Assembly (NCBI GenBank): GCA_029258695.1 | Contig: JARIBR010000210.1 | Coordinates: forward strand, 1-8,138 | DNA length: 8,138 nt | Reading direction: 5' to 3' | Origin: Quadrisphaera sp. | GTDB taxonomy: Bacteria; Actinomycetota; Actinomycetes; Actinomycetales; Quadrisphaeraceae | Shown: positions 5,743 through 8,138 of the stretch, in pieces | How the letters are laid out: each line of letters starts with the position of its first letter | How positions within the stretch are numbered: position 1 is the first letter of the stretch | Notes under the pieces: model-generated | The model's database searches: none | The model's input: only the letters and a program-made list of their open reading frames with translations | Told to the model about the DNA's origin: nothing | Program-made: the position numbers and the translations under genes

Positions 5743-7254
5743 TCAGTGGTCCGAGCCGGGGCGACGGCCTGGCGCGTCCTGCGCCGTTCCCGAGCCCAGC
5801 TGGTTGCCGCCCGGGTACACCGGACGCCCGCTGTCGAACGACCCGCCCGAGCGCAGGACGTCCGCCTCGTCCTCGCGGACCTGCAGCGCCGGCGCGGCGG
5901 AGAACGTGTTCGGGTCCTTCTTCTTCCCGACGCTGATCTCGTTGAAGAGGAAGTTCAGCAGGACCGCGACGATGGAGGCCGCCGTGATGCCGGAGTCGAA
6001 GATGAGCACGAACCACGTCGGGAACTCCTCGTAGAACTCCGGCGAGGCGATCGGCAGGATGCCGAAGGCGATGGCGGTCGCGACGAGGATGAGGTTGAGG
6101 TTGCCGTCGTAGTCGACCTTCGACAGGGTGCGGATGCCGCTGGCCGCCACCGTGCCGAAGAGCACGATGCCCGCGCCGCCCAGGACGGGGTAGGGCACCG
6201 CAGCGATGACGCGGCCGAGGATCGGCAGCAGGCCCAGGAGGAAGAGCACCGAGCCGCCTGCGGCGACGACCCAGCGGCTCTTGACCCCCGTGATGGCGAC
6301 GACGCCGACGTTCTGGGCGAAGGCGCTGGCCGGGAAGGTGTTGAAGACCGGGGCCACGGTGGTGGCCAGCATGTCGGCGCGCAGCGCGTCCCCGACGCGG
6401 CGGGCGTCGACCTTGGTGCCGACGATCTCCCCGACGGCCAGGGTGTCCGCGGTCGTCTCGGTCATGATGACGAGGATGACGATGGTCATCGAGATGATGG
6501 CGCCGATCTGGAACGTCGGCAGACCGAACTCGAAGGGCTGGGGGAAGGCGAAGATCGCGCCCTCGGGCACCAGCGAGAAGTCGGCCTTCCCGATGACGAG
6601 CGCGAACAGGGTCCCGATGACCAGGCCCAGCAGGATCGCGAGTCGCGAGAGCGGGCCCTCGAACACCCGGCTGATGATGAGGATCACCACGAGGGTGAAC
6701 GCGCCGAGGCCGATGTTGCCGAGGGACCCGAAGTCGGGCAGGGAGTCGTTGTTGCCCAGGGTCCAGCGGAAGGCGACCGGCAGCAGCGACAGGCCGATCA
6801 CCGTGATGATCGTCCCGGTGACCACGGCGGGGAAGAACCGGACCACCTGGGAGAAGAACGGGGTGATGACCAGCCCGATGGCTCCTGCAGCGATGATCGC
6901 CCCGAAGACGGCGGGGAGCCCACCGGAGCCGGTGGCGATCGTCACCATCGTCGAGACCGAGGCGAACGAGACGCCCTGGACCAGGGGGAGCTTGGCGCCG
7001 AAGAACGGGATGCCGACGCTCTGGAGGATGGTGGCCAGCCCGCTGACGAACAGCGCCGCGGAGACCAGCAGGCCCAGCTGTGCGCCGTCGAGCCCGGCGG
7101 CGCCGCCGACGATGAGCGGCGGGGCGATGACACCGCCGTACATGGTGAGGATGTGCTGCAGCCCGTAGGCGTACGAGGCACCGATGGACAGCTTCTCGTC
7201 CTCGGGCCTGATCTCGGGCTCTGGTGCGGTCGACGGGTCGCTGCTCACGGCCAT
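5743..7254 (-). CDS. NCS2-family nucleobase permease (xanthine/urate/uracil)
   Basis: The 503-residue integral membrane protein has the many hydrophobic segments of NCS2 (UraA/XanQ/UapA fold, 14 helices) between residues about 30 and 440. Key features are GLQHILTMYGG with His34 in the first helix, Glu266 in MTETTADTLAVGE (substrate-binding glutamate of helix 8), and the NCS2 signature FAQNVGVVAITGVKSR (312-326) with Gln314 and Asn315. The Glu plus Gln-Asn combination fits purine (xanthine or urate) transport, and the urate oxidase next door supports urate or xanthine as substrate; uracil cannot be excluded. Residues about 441-503 form a hydrophilic cytosolic tail rich in Gly, Asp and Pro, longer than in many relatives. 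The start ATG has GAGAGGA six bases upstream. It probably uses proton symport. It lies 115 bases downstream of the urate oxidase, with a hairpin and repeat array between. Confidence 0.93.
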   Translation of the reverse strand: MAVSSDPSTAPEPEIRPEDEKLSIGASYAYGLQHILTMYGGVIAPPLIVGGAAGLDGAQLGLLVSAALFVSGLATILQSVGIPFFGAKLPLVQGVSFASVSTMVTIATGSGGLPAVFGAIIAAGAIGLVITPFFSQVVRFFPAVVTGTIITVIGLSLLPVAFRWTLGNNDSLPDFGSLGNIGLGAFTLVVILIISRVFEGPLSRLAILLGLVIGTLFALVIGKADFSLVPEGAIFAFPQPFEFGLPTFQIGAIISMTIVILVIMTETTADTLAVGEIVGTKVDARRVGDALRADMLATTVAPVFNTFPASAFAQNVGVVAITGVKSRWVVAAGGSVLFLLGLLPILGRVIAAVPYPVLGGAGIVLFGTVAASGIRTLSKVDYDGNLNLILVATAIAFGILPIASPEFYEEFPTWFVLIFDSGITAASIVAVLLNFLFNEISVGKKKDPNTFSAAPALQVREDEADVLRSGGSFDSGRPVYPGGNQLGSGTAQDAPGRRPGSDH

Positions 7255-7260
7255 CGCTCG

Positions 7261-7267
7261 TCCTCTC
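7261..7267 (-). promoter_or_regulatory. Ribosome binding site of the permease
   Basis: GAGAGGA on the minus strand lies six bases before the ATG at 7252-7254, a strong site that fixes the start. Confidence 0.65.
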
Positions 7268-7291
7268 GTTCGGGTCTGGCATGGGTGGGGG

Positions 7292-7327
7292 GTGGAGCGA
7301 TGGAGCGGGGTGGAGCGATGGAGCGGG
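7292..7327. repeat. Tandem 18-bp duplication made of four TGGAGCG heptamers
   Basis: An 18-base unit (GTGGAGCGATGGAGCGGG) occurs twice in perfect tandem, at 7292-7309 and 7310-7327. Each unit holds two heptamers, so TGGAGCG starts at 7293, 7301, 7311 and 7319, spaced 8, 10 and 8 bases. The array lies 38 to 73 bases upstream of the permease start in its untranslated leader or promoter. It may be a binding array for a regulator or a simple slippage duplication; no clear -35/-10 pair is seen around it. Confidence 0.8.
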
Positions 7328-7329
7328 AG

Positions 7330-7361
7330 GTGGCCGGCCGGGCCGCAGCACGGCCGGCCAC
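7330..7361 (-). terminator. Hairpin after urate oxidase
   Basis: GTGGCCGGCCG (7330-7340) and CGGCCGGCCAC (7351-7361) are perfectly complementary around a 10-base loop. On the minus strand it starts 8 bases beyond the urate oxidase stop codon, the right place for a terminator or 3' stability stem. No T-tract follows, so read-through to the permease is possible. Confidence 0.6.
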
Positions 7362-7369
7362 GTCGTGCC

Positions 7370-8138
7370 TCAGCAGAAGCCGGGGACGGTCTCCCACGCG
7401 CCGGGTGCGGCCTCGGCGTCGTCGCGCACGACGGTCGCCTCGATGAGGCCGTAGGGCCGGTCGGCCGCGAAGAAGATCTCGCCCTCGTTCTCGAGCCCGA
7501 AGGGGCTGAGGTCGACGAGGAAGTGGTGCTTGTTCGGCATCGAGAACCTCAGCTCCGCGATCTCCGGGTGGGCCTCGAGCACGTTCTCCCCGATCTGGAA
7601 CAGCGTCTGCTGCAGCGCCAGGGAGTGCTCGCTCGCGAACGTCTCCAGGAGGATCCTGCGGACGTCGGCGTAGACGGCGTCGAAGTCGAGGTCGGTGCTG
7701 GTGTAGCGCCACTTCGCCGTGACCTCGGTCGCGAGGATGCGGTCGGTGGTCTCGGCGAGCGTGGTGAAGCGGTCGCGCGGGAAACCCACGAAGCCGGAGC
7801 CGGTGGACTTCAGCACCGTGAGGTCGCTGATCCCCGAGATGACGGTCCTCGCGTCGCCGTCGACCACGACGACGGTGGTGCGCCGCTCGCTGGTGTCCTT
7901 GGAGAAGGCGTGGTCGTGGCCCTCCCCGCCGACGGGGATGCGGTTCCACGCGTACTCGTCGATGGCCCAGCGGCCACCGCTCACCCAGTCGAACTCCGAG
8001 GTGAAGTGGGCGCCGAGGGTGAGGCCGAACTCCTCGATGGAGCCGATGCCCTTCTCCTTGGCGAGCCCGTACACGGTGTTCTTCTGGGTGTCCGTGGCGA
8101 CCACGTGGCCGTTGTCGCCTTGCGTGTGGGCGGCCTCG
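7370..8138 (-). CDS. pucL: Urate oxidase (factor-independent urate hydroxylase), 5' end outside window
   Basis: The last 255 residues of a uricase are present; the reading frame stays open through the right edge as EAAHTQGDNGHVVATDTQ, a strongly conserved uricase segment, so the true start (roughly 45-50 codons earlier) is beyond the window. The enzyme oxidises urate with O2 to 5-hydroxyisourate, without cofactor. Visible are the catalytic Thr in ATDTQKNTVY, the Phe and Arg urate-binding residues in GFVGFPRDRFTTLAETTDRIL, the Gln in LALQQTLFQIG, and the Asn and His of MPNKHHFLVDLSPFG. The C-terminus ADRPYGLIEATV...PGFC is typical of actinobacterial uricases, and no peroxisomal SKL-type signal exists. 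The missing N-terminal part should hold the catalytic Lys. The GTG within the VVATDTQ segment is an internal codon, not a start. Its product feeds the ureide pathway that ends in glyoxylate. Confidence 0.95.
   Translation of the reverse strand, partial: EAAHTQGDNGHVVATDTQKNTVYGLAKEKGIGSIEEFGLTLGAHFTSEFDWVSGGRWAIDEYAWNRIPVGGEGHDHAFSKDTSERRTTVVVVDGDARTVISGISDLTVLKSTGSGFVGFPRDRFTTLAETTDRILATEVTAKWRYTSTDLDFDAVYADVRRILLETFASEHSLALQQTLFQIGENVLEAHPEIAELRFSMPNKHHFLVDLSPFGLENEGEIFFAADRPYGLIEATVVRDDAEAAPGAWETVPGFC

Noticed and set aside
4724..7351. Very long minus-strand open frame spanning the permease leader, the convergent hairpin and the region opposite the IclR-type gene
   Set aside because: Arg/His/Pro-rich low-complexity translation out of frame with the permease and antisense to the regulator; caused by scarcity of stop codons in GC-rich DNA.
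5671..7446. Long plus-strand open frame opposite the permease and its leader
   Set aside because: The translation is low-complexity, rich in Asp, Gly, Arg and Glu, with no recognisable domain, and is the expected antisense shadow of a GC-rich coding region that clearly encodes an NCS2 permease.
8102..8104. GTG as start of urate oxidase
   Set aside because: Conserved uricase sequence (EAAHTQGDNGHV) continues in frame upstream to the window edge, so this codon is internal.

Overview
The window is a very GC-rich stretch with strong GC bias at third codon positions, typical of a high-GC actinomycete (Actinomycetota). Protein families and tight gene packing agree with this; I cannot name a genus. 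It is a purine/ureide-to-glyoxylate catabolic locus. Seven genes lie on the minus strand and one regulator on the plus strand. No IS element, CRISPR array, tRNA or rRNA is seen, and no gene-free gap exceeds about 125 bases.

Right part (5743-8138): a 3'-complete, 5'-truncated urate oxidase, a hairpin, an unusual array of short repeats, and an NCS2-family (xanthine/urate/uracil) permease. Together they import a purine and open its ring. The permease converges on an IclR-family regulator (4838-5662, plus strand), with a perfect 20-bp-arm hairpin between the two genes.

Middle part (2021-4719): divergent from the regulator is an ACT-domain malic enzyme, overlapping by 4 bases a CitE/HpcH-fold protein that I recognise as the uncharacterised DUF6986 type. 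Left part (1-1943): hydroxypyruvate isomerase (hyi), tartronate semialdehyde reductase (glxR, 4-base overlap with hyi) and the first 24 codons of glyoxylate carboligase (gcl). The hyi leader holds a candidate promoter and two direct repeats exactly 21 bp apart that look like an operator.

Reading: urate degradation through allantoin yields glyoxylate. The gcl/glxR/hyi set converts glyoxylate to glycerate. The malic enzyme plus CitE-like pair could form a second outlet: glyoxylate + acetyl-CoA to malate, then to pyruvate, the logic of the dicarboxylic acid cycle. No canonical malate synthase lies in the window, so the DUF6986 protein is the main candidate for undescribed biochemistry here. The IclR-type protein is probably the local regulator, in the manner of AllR, which senses glyoxylate/allantoin-pathway metabolites in other bacteria.
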